A stretch of 64,000 nt of DNA, taken from the NCBI RefSeq assembly GCF_018143015.1, contig NC_054743.1, positions 41,434,922 to 41,498,921 on the forward strand, in the 5' to 3' direction. The position numbers and the translations under genes were made by a program. The stretch's first letter is position 1. The number at the start of each line of letters is the position of its first letter. The notes under the pieces were generated by a model. The model saw only the letters and a list, made by a program, of their open reading frames with translations, was not told the origin of the DNA and ran no database searches. Of this stretch, positions 32,951 to 46,500 are shown piece by piece. The DNA is from Lytechinus variegatus (Eukaryota > Echinodermata > Echinoidea > Temnopleuroida > Toxopneustidae).

Positions 32951-35900
32951 ACCACCGGTCCTCACATTCAGGCATAAGGGTGTGAAGTATAACTCCTTTG
33001 GCCAGGGGTATTAAGTACCACCCCCCCCCCTTGTACAATGGAATCATGAGTGTATACAGAATATGTGAATAGTTTGGGTACAGTACATATACCATGTTTA
33101 TTGTAGGAGTTCAAACATCCATAGGTGCACTAACGATGGTCACTTCGGGAATTTAAGTTCTTAAGTCACAAAAATCAATTTTCAAGTGAGACTGTAGAAT
33201 GTGAAGAAATGCTTTGAAAATACTGGATAATGTAATAAAAACAAACTTTATAGGTGATCAGTACAACTCTTATGAAAATATGAAATTCAAGTTGACCTTT
33301 TCATCATGGATAAGATATTGCTCAAAAATTTTGATGTCACAATTGCATTTGAAGGGTGGAATTTAAGGGAAGTCGGTCATGTAAACAATTGTGAGGATTT
33401 GGAGATGGCTTCCTTGCTAAAGACGTCATCTTTACAAATTGATGAATGTCATTATCAAATATTTTGATGGCAGGTGATCTAAAGTTTGAGTGAAAGGTGA
33501 GAATTCATGAGGTGGGTCAATGACCAAAATATTGTGATTGAAAAATTGCAGTCTGCCTGTATGAAGAATATGAGATGCATAAAAAAAGAACATACTTGGA
33601 GAAATAAGGATAGAAAGGTACATTACATTATTTTCGATTTCTGACCCGATTTATACCTTCAAGTAACAATGTGACCAAGTGGAAAAGTTAAAACCAAAAA
33701 TATGAATTTTGGAGAAAGAAAGACAATCTAAATCAGCACCTGTACATATATGATAGAGTCATTTGTAAATACATCATACTCTGTTATGTATTATAGATTA
33801 TGAGTGTGTATGTATATATACAGTCATGGGGATTGGTATTCCAGGTTCTCCGAGTTGCTCTCTTTTATTTTATTCTGATTGCACATCAAGCTTCTTCTTT
33901 CAAACAGGTACCAAAATACTGCTCGAAATACCAGAATTTTAAAGGTACATGAATAAGTTATGACTAGATTCTCAAGAATGATGCTAACTTGACAAATAGA
34001 TCTGTGGCCTGTCTTGTTGCTCAGTCTCACTATATTATCTTCCACTGTATATCTTGCCTTGTGCTCCGAAAGAGAAGTTTATTTTGAAAGCAATATGTGA
34101 CCTACTCTTGTAAGCACCGGGCTGCTGCCTTTATTATTCAAAGGCATTGGTATTCAAAGTTAGTAGAGCTTGATTTAGTGGAGAATGTTTACAAACGAAA
34201 ATCTATTGTCTTTTGAAGAAAAAAAAAATCTAGTATTGCATTACATTGAGTTTTGGGCATATCTCCTGTATAAAAACACATATGTACACTTGTACATTAA
34301 CCCACCATCGTGTGCAGCATGCGTGATACACTTTCTGTCATTACATACCATTTTCCTTGTAGGTTCTTCACATTCTAAGTTTGCATTGTAAATAATCATG
34401 CATATATTCACATAACGGACACGAAAGGAAATGAATGTAATCTATTTCCACATGATGGGGAAACTGCTGCAAGTCGAGAGCTATATCTAAAAAGTGCTAT
34501 TTACTACTTTTCCGCAGGGTTACGGTTAGACCTCCATGAAAGCGTGACTAACTCTGTAAAGCTTCCCAAAGATTATCTTGTGTTTTAATACCTCTAGAAC
34601 ATATTTGAAAAAAAATAGATGATCTGCCTTATTGTTATGATGGTATATATACAGCCTTGTGGATGAGATTATCATATAGTCCACCCAGGGTATTAGGTCA
34701 GATGCTATGATAATATATGAACAGTATACAACTTAAACAAAAAATTGAAAAATCAGAAAATTGAAAAAAAAAAAAATGAAACTAAATGTGAATAAAAAGC
34801 GTTGTTCAGCCATTTCCTCTTGTGATATGAAGGATGAAATGTGGAAAGGGGAAAAGAGTTATTCTTGAAAGAACATGGAGGAAATATGTGATTTATGGAG
34901 ATAAAAAGAATCTCGATTATAAAAATCTTGATGTGGAAATTGAAAGTGAAATCTTCCTCTTCATGAATATTCTTTGAAAGATCTGAAGACCGAAATCTTA
35001 ACAGATATGAATAGGTCATCTTTTAAAGAGTAGGGGCGGTGATTTTCCGTTTTACCGGTAAATAAAATGGAAATTCCATTTGGTTCTCATACATTTCATG
35101 CAAAAATTCATGGAATTCACCTTTGCAAAACAGAATTCAGGTTTTTGCAGTGTACATTTTCAGTGACAAAACAGAATTATCATTTTTTAGATCAAGTTGA
35201 AACGGAATTACAGATTTTCAGAAACGGAAAAGACTATTTTTGAAACGGAAAATCACTGTCTCTAAAAGTGATGTATAAATAACTACATATAGTGTACCTT
35301 ACATGCATGAAGTGTGATGGGAATCTTTACCTTTAACTGATTCAAGTTGAAGGGAATATTTTTATGTTCCTGTTATAAATGCAGGAGTCAATTCTGGCAA
35401 CGAATGTTTTTCGCATCTCTCTCTCTCTCTCTCTACTCCAAACAATTAATCGTTGAGTATGTTTCTTGAGCAAATGTAGCTTTAGATCTTACTGATAGTA
35501 TGAGAAACTTAGATTATAATTGTAGTTGATTAGTAGTACATTTAGATCAACAATAGGGTAATTTTGAATGGAATTTCCACGTGAAATTATCATCCACCAT
35601 ATGATATACATGTTTGTCAACAATACATTACATGATAATGAGACAAAATTGACATCAACATTATGGACACGTTTACTTGCTCTTTCGCAAATATACATGT
35701 GAAACATAGTGGACATGAACTTATTATGAACATGAATTTTTTAATGTTATTTTTTATTGTGTATTTTATTGAAAAAACATTTACATGAACATGTACATTT
35801 TCAGCCTCTCCACAGCTGTGTCGTTATCACTTCAGTTGATATTGCCAATTTTGAAAATATTTGTTGCAATTTTCAACCCATTTTAATATGAAATAATGTT

Positions 35901-38496
35901 TGTTTGTAATGTAAATTTATTAAGATATTTTTAGGAATTCAACTGGAAATGCATTGAGCATCAGGAAATCTTTAATGTAGTCTGTTGGAGAGGCTGAAAT
36001 ATCATTTTTCACAAATTGTGGAAAAATATATTAACATTATTATCTTGAACATGAATATATACAAGTGCAATACATACAAAACTATGTACAAAATATAAAG
36101 AGAATACTATATTGACAAGTTTATTATTTACATGTTACACTAAATATTTGTACAAGACTATAACATATTATATATACATGTCAAAACTTTTAACATGCAT
36201 TTACGTACTTAAAGACATTAAAATTTATACACAACATTTTGCATTTTCCTTCTACCTCTAACATTGATACATCAGTACATGAAACATGACATTTAGGAAG
36301 AAGAAAATAAAATGGGAATTTGAGTCTTATTTAGTATTTTTTTATTTCTTGTAATTTCAGAATTTCTTAAATGAAATGTAATGACAATCTGTTTGAAAAA
36401 ATGCAGTTCAGATTGCATAAAGGTCACAATCAATAATAACGAATGTCCCAATGTGTTGGGATGGTTTTTGTTTTATTTTGTTGTTCCTATTTTTTCAGCA
36501 ATACCAGTCACTGAAGGCCAAATTAAAAATTGGTATCTTAAAGACAGAGAGCGATTGAGATAATTTATCTCGATTTTATTTTGAATCATATAATGCATTA
36601 ATGAGTTTCAAATTCCATTTTTCAGCTACAGTTGTAGGACTGTTAAACAGAATAATTGGATTGATACAAGAGTATTGATCTCTGTCTAATCGGGGTCACC
36701 ATGTAAATTTGTTCATTACTTGCTAGTGAGATAAAATTCCCATTTTCTTTCATTTTGCTTGTGCAGAACCATCAAAATCTAAGCATTCTTTTAAATGTGG
36801 ACACATGCATTATTTACTTATGAATATATTAGCAATACATCTTTTTGCCAGAGGAAAACAGGGACCTATTAGCCATTAAGAAGAGCAATAATTTTGTTTT
36901 AAAAAAAAATAGCCCCCTAATACATCAAATGATGAGGACCATTTATGAAGTCTTGATTTTTTTTGTATTTTCCTATCAACATCCACCTAATGACGGTGAA
37001 TGCAGTACGTTTACTTCATTAACATTGCTTATATGTTGCCTGTGTAATAAAGATTAGAAGGGCTTGTGTATTCTGTTTTGATATTCATTGGGCTTCTGTA
37101 GCTTTCATCACAATATACTGTGTTATGGACAGAGTATCTTGTCGATATGGTTCTGCATAAGCACGTCAACCCCTTATTGTACCTTACTATAAACAACAAC
37201 AACAACACAAACACAACATGTACATATGAATTTTTTTATTTACAAAGTTTATATTTTTGCACATGAAATATTGAAAACAGTACATGAAACACATGACAAA
37301 AGAGACTGAAGTATGGACCGACTTTTAAAGCATTTATGAATTCGACTTGACTTGACCTCTGAACTTTGACCCGACATGACTTGAACTGACCTAACCAGAC
37401 TAGTTTGAGTATGAATCGAAGCTTGAGAAATAATCCTGTATGTGTGTGAGTGGGTGCGTGTGTGTGTGTGATATAATAATAATTGATGATGTATGTCACA
37501 AATCATTGAATTTCCGTGTTAAATATTGAAATATGAAGTACGAATGATTTTCTTATTTTTGTTGTGAATTTTATACCACTCCAAACAAACCTTTGTAACA
37601 TTGGTTTCTCTTTGATTAAATCACCCTTATGGCCTTAATATCTATGCAAAAGATCAGATTTTTTCCAGCCATGTATATGTTGTTATTCCAAGAATGCTTT
37701 GATATACTGCCAACGTCATTATTTCCGAGCATGGCAGTATTTTTCTACCATGCTGTTGGCTCTTTTATCGATCTAACCAGAATCGCTTAGAAAAGAAATA
37801 ATCGATATTTGTCCCATTTCGATGGCTTGGTGCTATATATAGTACTGATCTAATTAATTTTGTCAATTCTTAATAATGAATTGCCATGTATGAAAGATGC
37901 TGTCCGACCTGATGAATTGCATATTTTCTAGTTTTCATTTAATGACATTAATAAAATGTGTCTTTTTCAATTTCTTCCTTTTTCAAAAAATATTTTAAGA
38001 ATGAAAGTCCTTTTAAAAGCGTAATGTATGAAGTTTGCAAGCATTTACCTCATTGTAAACAAATAAATGGGTTTTTTTCCTTGAATATTCCAATACCAAA
38101 AAGAAACTGTTACAGTTTCATGTTTTGGGGGTGTTTTTTCAAAGTGCAATTTTTCCTAGTTTGGATTCTTTTATGATGCTATATACCTTCTATCATTCCA
38201 CAAAAAGTAACTTCAAAGCTTTTGAATTGATTATGTACTTACAAATGTTTTGATACTTTAATGTCTGATGTCTGTGTCTTTGAATGATTACTTCGTATTG
38301 AAACCTCTGAGCAATATATTGTGGAAAAAGCCTATGAATGTTGTTCTTGAATATTTTGAAACTGTGAATTTTGTTGTCGCATAAGTATTGTTTTTTTTTC
38401 CAAGTCTCTTTTTTTTCTAATTGAAAACAATTGTATTTTGCCTTTCGTCAGCATTTCTGCCCAGTACCTGTTCAATTTAAGAAACCTGATGGTATG
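32951..38496 (+). other. Repeat-poor region, possible long importin alpha 3' UTR
   Basis: More than 5 kb after the stop codon has only one transposon-like insert (35031-35264), unlike the rest of the window. Candidate AATAAA signals are at 33234, 34791 and 37046; the last is followed by a GT/T-rich stretch. No coding exon was recognised. Whether this is 3' UTR, a separate non-coding transcript or plain intergenic DNA cannot be decided from sequence. A CA/GT run lies near 37440-37470 and a CT run near 35418-35434. Confidence 0.35.
35031..35264. repeat. 234-bp foldback MITE
   Basis: TAGGGGCGGTGATTTTCCGT and inverted right end TAGAGACAGTGATTTTCCGT form terminal inverted repeats; ACGGAA words recur inside. 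Confidence 0.65.
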
Positions 38497-38770
38497 TGGG
38501 GGGCGTCGTGGTCTAGTGGTTAAGACTCGTCTTTGAATCTGAAGGACATGGGTTTGATTCCAAGCCATGGCATGTTTTCCTTCAGCTAGAATTTACCCAC
38601 ATTTTGCTGCACTCAACCCAGGTGGGGTAAATGGGTACCGGCAGGAAGTAATTCCTAAAAAAGCTGTGCTCACTGGAATCAGTAGACTAGCTTAGCCGGG
38701 GGTATATAGGAGCGTCTTTACAAATTCAATGTGCGCTTTACAAATTCTAGATTATTATTATTAATTTATT
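38497..38770 (+). mobile_element. tRNA-derived SINE, copy 5
   Basis: GGGGCGTCGTGGTCTAGTGG (A-box-like), GGGTTTGATTCC (degenerate B-box), the TTTCCTTCAGCTAGAATT body and an ATTATTATTA tail. Confidence 0.8.
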
Positions 38771-41479
38771 TCTTAAAATGTACAAATAAGTGCACAGAGA
38801 ACCATATTATGGAACAGTTGCCAAGACACAGTTACTTTTATAAAAAGAATTATCAAATGGCTACTCCTTTTGAGATCAAATCTTAGTTACAATAAAGATG
38901 CTTTTTCCAAGGTACAGATGTCACATGCATCCATGGTACATGTGTTTTGTAAATGCCAGATAAAAAGAACTTTACCAAATACTCAATGGAATGAATTGGA
39001 CATTATTATTTTAGTTATTACTATTGTATGGAGTGCCAAGTGTGATATTTGATGCACCGCATGTAAGTTGTGGATATGATATTTACTATCTACTAAAAAT
39101 CTACATCTCTAGATCAATATTTCCTTGTTAAAGGTGCTTCTAACTGTAATGATGTAATGTTAATGATGAAATCGGTGTTGCAGTAGCTTTATTTTGCTCA
39201 AACATGTAAAGTGTAGATCTTGCATCAAACCATTTTCATGCAATACCACTTCTTGAAATTGCCAAATATTGATCGCCATGATGATGTTTACTCCTGTGAA
39301 TGTGTGTTGAAAAAAAAACTCATTTGAATTGTCACTTTTGAATATTATGATGAATATAAATTTAAATTTTTAGAATGAAACATGTTTGATGTGTAGTGGA
39401 AATACTTGTAAGAGTTATGGGAAAATGAATAGGCAAGATGAAATGTTCTGCATAAATTGATGAATACCTTGTGTGTGATAACTTGACGTTGGACGACCGA
39501 GGCGGACTTTTAACATTAACATTTGCTAATCAGAGCATCGTTTGTAGATAGGACTTTTGTGGAATGTTGTTATTGTAGAACTACCAAGTAGAATGTGAAT
39601 GATGTTTAATGTGAATTTATTTCTTTTGAATGAATAATAATGTATTGTTGATGTTGATTGTCAAAAAGACTGACACATTTTTTTAACTGCTGCACTGTAT
39701 CATGATATTGTATGTTTTTAGGAACCAAACGATGCTCTGATTATCAGCTATAAAACCTAACCATCTTTTCATTCTTGGGTCCAGATGCTGCGGAAATTGC
39801 ACAAGAGCAAGAATGAAAAGGTGGAGAACTATGATATAGATTTGAACAAAAACATGCACAATGTCAACACTTAGATATCAACATTAATAAGTGAAAACAT
39901 TTTACAGATTGTTATTTAGTACACGATATTATGAACAGAGTCATAAAAAAGCATAACATTTGTTTTATACATGTATGGTGGTACAAAAATATAACGGATC
40001 AGCATGCATAGTAAGATACCCATGGTTCTGTTCTGTATGTAAAGTAGAATATATTGAAGAAATTTCTTTTCTATGTTCATCTTCACAGCTACTCTAGCAG
40101 GAGTGTTGGTGGGTTTGATTTTGTAAAGGTACATGTATCTAGAAATTAAGCTACTTTGTTTCCACATATATTAGGGATTTCGAACCTGCTTCCAAATTGA
40201 TTATCTTATTGCCTTTCACAATGTTATCTTACTGCATCATCTCAATAGATTATTTAGGAAATTATTTAGATGATCATTGTAAGGGTTATTTCTTTATATG
40301 AGTTTTGGTGTTATAATCACATTTAAATGTTGTATTTGTTTACATTGGAGCATTGTATCAATGATTGTTATTGTGTTCTCAGAATGGTAGTTACACATCT
40401 GTTTCCATTTTGCAGTTAAATCTTTCCATCTTAAAAACACATTTTATATGAATTGAGTAAAATATTTTCACCTACTTATTTAAATTCTAAAAATGTCATT
40501 GAAAAGAAATACTTTTCTTGTTGTAATTAATGTAATCACACATATTTCATATGAATTGAGTGAAACACTTTCACCGTCTTATTTACATTCTAAAAATGTG
40601 ATTAAAAAAAATACTTTTCTTGTAATTAATGTAATCACCCTAATTACTTTAACATTTTGATTTATGTGACAAAAATAAGTTGGGATTTTTTTTTCAGACA
40701 TGATTTCTATTATGACAATTCAAATTTGGTATACTTGTTAAATAATGCTTTCATGTAGCTCTGTAGTAGAGGACATGACACATATTTAGGGGGCGGGTGG
40801 GGTGGTCCTTTTTTTGAAAGATGTAAGATTATCTTATTGCTGACGGTTATGTTCAGTGTGAACTCACTAGATAGTGGCTTTGCATCATGAAACATATTAT
40901 ATTTGTTTGGCAGACCTGACCTGCATACAAACAAGTGCTTTCAGGCCCGGTGCGTTCATACGAGCTGTTCTTGAGGTACTAATAACGATTACAATTCACA
41001 ATGTGGTCAGAACTGGTCTGTCTCCATCTAGAATGTATATTCTTGTCTGCAGACGTTAACTGTGCCCGCACAATCTGTCAGTTGCCATGGACGGGAAATG
41101 TTTTCCCAAAGGACATGTTTTGTAGGAAAGTCAAATTTTTAGTTGATTTACTGGATGTAATGCTAATTTTGCATGTACTTGTTATGATTATGTTTATATT
41201 TAAATTTCAAGTAGATTCGATCATAAAACAAGAGAAAATTCTTTTCAATTCAGGTTAAATGAATTCAAGATTGCAAAATTGAAGGCAAGTTGATATTTGG
41301 GGACATTTTTTTCATGGTCTGTGCAAATTATGATTTCTTTTTCTTTTTTGTTTCTTCATTGCAAACTGCCTATTTCAGATGGAGTATGGTAATATGGAAA
41401 TAGTCATCATCGCACCATCCATTGAAAAATAATAATTTCTAAGTTCACCAAAATTGTATTTATATTTCTTGTTTTCATT
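38771..41479. other. Intergenic stretch, no gene seen
   Basis: AT-rich. A local duplication near 40430-40630 repeats CATATGAATTGAGT(G/A)AAA, TATTTACATTCTAAAAATG and TACTTTTCTTGT...AATTAATGTAATCAC. No recognisable coding exon. Confidence 0.45.
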
Positions 41480-41662
41480 TTGAGCGATGTCATTGTGAAG
41501 TGTACGACGTGAGTCTAAGATCTGGGAAGCGTGTCGTGAAAAGTTTTTGTCAGTTATTTTCACTGATCAATCTGCTCCCAGCCAATCAGATGCAAGGATT
41601 TATAGTAGCTTATAACATCTGTCAGTGAAAATCATTGTCAAAGCTTTTTCATGAAATGCTGA
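41480..41662. repeat. Foldback element (TTCATGAAA type), copy 2
   Basis: Shares CCAATCAGATGCAAG, TAGTAGCTTATAACA and TTTTTCATGAAATGCTG with the intron 1 element at 6011-6260. Confidence 0.5.
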
Positions 41663-42370
41663 GGTGGAATTTAATACATCTCGTCAGGATGAGTATTTCA
41701 ATGTCAACAAGAATGCACCATTTCGATACAATGTTTTCTTGACCTTGCTTGTAAATGTACCAAGTGAAAACAATCCCCTCCCCCTTGGCCTTGTGAATAT
41801 CTTGCTGTTATTGAGTAAGAAAAATCACTACAATAGGTGTCATTTTATAAAGCTCTGTGAGAGTTACCATGGTAAGAATCAGTCATCAGAGCTTCTCAGA
41901 CAACTCAAACCAAGGATTTCACTGAAATTAAAGCTACCCAATGCTATCAATTTAACTCTTAATGTGCCAACCACTGTAATCGGCTAGTGCTGTTTTTTTT
42001 AAAGAGTCTATATTTGTTTTATTTATAAAAAAAAAAGGGAATCACTTCTGAGACAATGTTAAACCTCTTGACCATAAGCTGAACTGAACGATGGATTCAC
42101 TCCAGTGGATGCACAGATATGTGTTAGTGGCACTTTAAGAGTTAATAAAACTACCCACCCCCCCCCCCCCCCCTTCCAATGTGTCCTTTGTAAAGCAAAA
42201 AAGCAAGAGCCCTGACTAAAATTGAGATAAAATATTATTACAGAACCATCAGTTTTAAAAGGTGGTGCAAGTGTGGTTGTAACAATTGAGAAGAGAAAAT
42301 GGGTGATATTGAAAGAATGGCAAAAATTTAGACAGCCTATGAGAAAGGGCAGGTGGGGGGGGGAACCCCG

Positions 42371-42731
42371 GGGGGCCACTTACATTAATGATTGGATACC
42401 ATGCGCGACCAAAGAAACACGTAAAAAGGATGTCTTTTTCAAGATAGGGCATGTTACGTACGTAATGTGATAAGAGTGTCAAAAACACAAAAAGAATGAA
42501 AAAAGGGTATCTATTTCCCCGGTCTATTTCGCTAGGAAAGATATGTGTTTAGGGTCAGATTTGCGGGGATGATAAAACAAAATTAAAATGTTTTATAAAT
42601 GATGTCTTTTTGCCCCAACACAACGTGTTTAGAGTCCGATTTGAGCAAGCTGTGGAAGGTGGGGCCTTTACGGTGCTTTTTTAGACCCCATGGTCGTGCA
42701 TGGTATCCACTCGTCAATTGAAGTGGCCCCC
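42371..42731. mobile_element. 361-bp MITE with GGGGGCCACTT ends
   Basis: The left end GGGGGCCACTT and later GGATACCATGCGCGACC match the inverted right end GGGGGCCACTTCAATTGACG followed by GTGGATACCATGCACGACC. ATGTCTTTTT and GTGTTTAG(G/A)GTC(A/C)GATTTG words recur inside. Confidence 0.7.
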
Positions 42732-43900
42732 ACAGATAGAAAGGGGAATGAAGGGGTTTTGGCAGTTGGAAATCTGTTACAGAGTGAATATCCGACCTAA
42801 GCACATCTTCGAAGACAGAGATGTGCTTACAGGTCAGATATTGAGTCCTCACAGATTTAGCTTTCTCCTATATGGATAGTAGCATATTCAGAGATGATGG
42901 TGATAAAAATGTGTGTGTGGGGCCGGGGGGGGGGGGGGTAGGCAGTGGTGTGAAATAGTATCTGCCAAGCACAAACAAGTGGTTATGAAACGTTACCAAA
43001 TCCCCCACAAAAAATGGGGTGAATTTGCTCCTGTGAAAGCCTCAATCAAATCAAATTTCTGTTAAGAAATACTTAGAGAATAAACTAGTTTTCAAGTTTT
43101 CAAATAACTATCAAACTATTATTAGAGGATCCATATTCATACTGCATCAAATAGTTGATATAAGTAGCACAGCATATTTTTTAATCTCAATTTTTTTTAA
43201 TAAAATTCTTTCATTGAATATTTAGGTCCGAATTACTATCGCTTTTGGCATGGAAGAAAAAAAAGGGGGCGTGGAGAGGTAGGGGGTGGGGTCGGAGCTC
43301 GAGGAGTCGAGTGTGTTGCGTTGACTGGCATTCCTTGCATATACTACAAGAAAAATATACAACAAAATTGGATTGCATTGCGTACAAACCACGTACAAGT
43401 TTGTTAAATGTAGTACAGCTGAGACAATGGGAAGTAAATCCGGCCGGCCGTAAACGTAGTCGATCAGGTATTGTTACCGAGATTTTTTTTAAAGATTTCA
43501 TGTCATTTACAAATGTTTAAGAATATGAAATGTTCTAAATTTGTTTCGTATGAATTTGTGCTGTGATGTGAAGTGTAATGTTCAATTTGTGTGGGGAGTA
43601 AGGAAGAGGAAATCAGGTGAGAACTCGATCAGTTTAGGTAGTGCAGTCAATCTAGGGAACTGATTCCCCCGAATCACCCGCACGTCCGGCCGGCCGGGGT
43701 AGCCTGGACTCTGGAGGCGTTTGGGGAGTGAAGTCTCCTAGTAGTAGTAGGATGGGGGGTCGGGTGTCCGGACACTTTATCTTTTTGAAGCCGAATACAT
43801 AGGCTCCCACGTCCACATACCAAGGGAAAAGGCAACTATACAAATGCACCAAACTGCTAGTTATGTTTAGAATCTGAATTTTTTTATTTTCTGCTGGAGA
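42732..43900. other. Intergenic stretch with a hairpin and G runs
   Basis: GACCTAAGCACATCT and AGATGTGCTTACAGGTC near 42792-42837 form a hairpin. A G run lies at about 42922-42938. CpG content rises toward 43.6 kb. No gene recognised. Confidence 0.4.
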
Positions 43901-44599
43901 GGAAAAAATGGCAACCGTCAACATGTGCTATCAAGGTTTTCCGATTAAATTTTCGATATCGTAGCCAATCAATTCAAGCGACAAGTTCTGAATGCACGCA
44001 CATCTACAAGTGCAAAGCATATATAGCGACTGGTAAATAAATCTGTAAGGATGATGACGTCATCCAAGATGGCAACATACGTCGACCAAAGAAAGGATCG
44101 AACTAGACAGCTGGCAGCCTTCTGTTTCGAGGAGTTTTTTAACATTTTTTAATTTTTTAATTTCTCCTCGTCAACAGACGGCTCGCTAGCGTGTCCCCGC
44201 CATTAGGGGAGGTACAACGCAAAATCCCCCCGGCGGGGCTCATCGAATATTTTTTTTAATATATTGCAAAATATAAAAAGAAGCTTACCAAAATGCAGCT
44301 TGTTATTTCCTCTAGGCTTTGATTGGCATTTAAGTGGTGAAAATTCAATCGAAAAGGAACAAAACAGGAAACAGGAACAGTGATTTTCCTCGGCTGTCGT
44401 GTAGCTCCCAATTCACTCGTTCCTCCGAAGTCGATAATGTACACAAACATATGAGGTGGGAAGAACTTCCGGGTCAACTGCTTATCGAAACCGTTGGCCA
44501 ATCAGATCATCTCTTTTACGTCAGGCTTATGAATATTAATATTCTTTTCCTTTTCAACGTGCGCTCGCGATCGCCAAGCTATATGTGTGACGTAAAGGT

Positions 44600-44734
44600 C
44601 ATGGGGCGGAGTCTAACTTTCGTCGGCCACTTTTTCATGAATAATTCATTACCAAGATGGCTGCCCACTCGAGTCGCAAGTGTCAACTTTTAGAGACAAT
44701 CCTCTGAATGCCAGTTTCAAAGCGGGAATTTAGG
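44600..44734 (+). promoter_or_regulatory. Candidate promoter / first exon of gene 2
   Basis: The stretch is CpG-rich, with ACCAAGATGGCTGCC at 44651-44665, similar to the YY1-type element AAGATGGC common at metazoan housekeeping promoters; a second CCAAGATGGCAAC lies near 44069. A good donor, TAGG|GTAAGA, follows at 44735. The ATG in the motif opens a 16-codon frame ending at 44707, so it would be an upstream ORF if transcribed. Assignment to gene 2 rests on strand and position only. Confidence 0.3.
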
Positions 44735-44875
44735 GTAAGAAACTGTCGTTACTTAAACATTATCACCTAAAGGTGCATATGAATGCACTGTTTGTGTAAA
44801 ATATCACGGTATTGAGGAGAAAAACGAGAAATTAGCCGTGGCCATTGATCCCCCGTACAGACGACGGTTAAACTT

Positions 44876-45255
44876 CGGTCTATGTATTTGGTGAGTGAAG
44901 CCAACGAAGTTCAGCTGAACAACCAACATAACAGAGACCGAAGCTTTTGGTCTAGGATCGAACATGACCATGTTTCGCTCATCATTTGAAAGGAATTATA
45001 GCGGTAACTGCTTTCTAATTAAGGTACAATATTTCTGAATTTTAAACACTTTTAGGTAAACATGGATGGGACATTTTATGTAAAAAAAAAATGATCAGAA
45101 AATCGGGTTTCTGCCGAATGTTAGATCTAACGTTATTGCTAATTTAGTACATTGTCTGTACATATGGGCCTCCAAGCTCGTACAGTCTATGTATTGGTGA
45201 GTGAGCCAACGCAGTTCAGTGGAACAACCAAAATACAGAGACTGAAACATTTGGT
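44876..45255 (+). repeat. Two direct repeats about 305 bp apart
   Basis: GTCTATGTATT(T)GGTGAGTGA, CCAACG(A/C)AGTTCAG and GAACAACCAA.AT.ACAGAGAC occur at about 44878-44940 and 45186-45245, in the same orientation. Origin unclear. Confidence 0.6.
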
Positions 45256-45416
45256 CTATGTGTTGATGAACTGTACATGTAGCTCATGAACAGGCGGTGC
45301 GGCGAACATGATGAAACATCCCCGTAAAATTATCTTTTACAGTTAAGTACCTCGGGTGAAGTTCGTGCAGGCTCCACTTCACTACCGCTACGCTCCACCT
45401 ACCCAAACTTTGGAAT

Positions 45417-46020
45417 GGTGAACTCGATCGGATATTTGGAGTGACAAAGGTGGGATAAAAATTGGTTTATTGTAAAACTTAAAGGAAAAAAATATGACGA
45501 GAAAGAAAAATAGCTTAATTTCTTTTAATACTCTTCACCCTTATTTCACTCTGTGTCCATCCTCCGGTTATCCTCAATATTGGTGATTTTGGGCCAGTAT
45601 CAAATTCCTCACACGTATTATTTACGGCCGTTTTCAAAACAGTACATGCGATTGTTTGCAGGCCAAATAGCATAAATATATTATAATTGGATGGCTCAGA
45701 AAAAGTTCACCTACCTTAACCTCAAGGTGGTGAACTCGCTCTGATACTGTGACAAAGGTGAGACTAAATTTCTATTCATTGTAAAAATCAACACTGAAGC
45801 ATCCTTAAAAAGAATAAAAAGCTTAATTTTTTACTTTTCATCCTAATTTCACTCCATATTCATCCTCTGGCTAGCCTCAAAATTTGTGATTTAGAGCCAG
45901 CATCGAGTTCCTCACATGTATTATTCACTGCCGATTTCAAAACATTGCATGCGCGAGGGTCACAGGTCAAACTGCATAATGTTCATGCAGTTGTGCCGCA
46001 CCAAAAATGAAATAGGGGGA
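45417..46020 (+). repeat. Diverged tandem duplication, 312-bp period
   Basis: GGTGAACTCG starts at 45417 and 45729. TTTCACTC(T/C), CATCCTC(C/T)GG, GAGCCAGCATCGAGTTCCTC-like and TTTTCAAAACA(G/T)T(A)CATGCG blocks follow in both copies at the same distances. Lies just downstream of the candidate promoter. Confidence 0.75.
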
Positions 46021-46237
46021 GCACTCTGGAACTAAATTGTGGTCTCTTGAAATGTCAATGGATCAATGATTGCTAAAAATGCAATGTTCTGGAACAGCAC
46101 AAATTCTGTGTTTTGAATGAAATTGGTCATGAAGTTTCTGTGCAATTACCAATCAGTCTCTGAATCGCTGTGCAGAGCTAGCTACATGTATGGCTGTCAG
46201 TTGAATGCAGGGGCAATTTGCCACTACTGCGCTGAGC

Positions 46238-46500
46238 AGAGGCGGATCCAGGGTTTTCCAAAAAGAGGGGGTGGCACATTTTTCTGAGGAAAAATTTGAC
46301 AAGCACAAAAAGAAAGAAGTTTTCAACCAAAAATTAAGGATATTCCGTCCCAGATAAAATTTGACAAGCAAAAAGAAAAGGTCTTTACTTTCAAAAGGGG
46401 GGAAGGGGCACACTTCTGTTTCAACTGCATTTTTACATTACAAATTTTAATTTTGCTTATAAAAAAGGGGGTCATGGACCGGCTATGCCCCCCCCCCCCC
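46238..46500 (+). repeat. Uninterrupted copy of the GGATCCAGG dispersed repeat
   Basis: GCGGATCCAGGGTTTTCC, GAAAAATTTGACAAGCA and TTTGACAAGCAAAAAGAAA match, inverted, the two parts of the repeat split at 10168-10820, and so reveal the empty-site arrangement. Ends near a C run. Confidence 0.65.

Noticed and set aside
44657..44707. Short ATG frame (16 codons) in the promoter-like region as a gene start
   Set aside because: It ends in TGA before the donor and has no splice continuation, so at most it is an upstream ORF.
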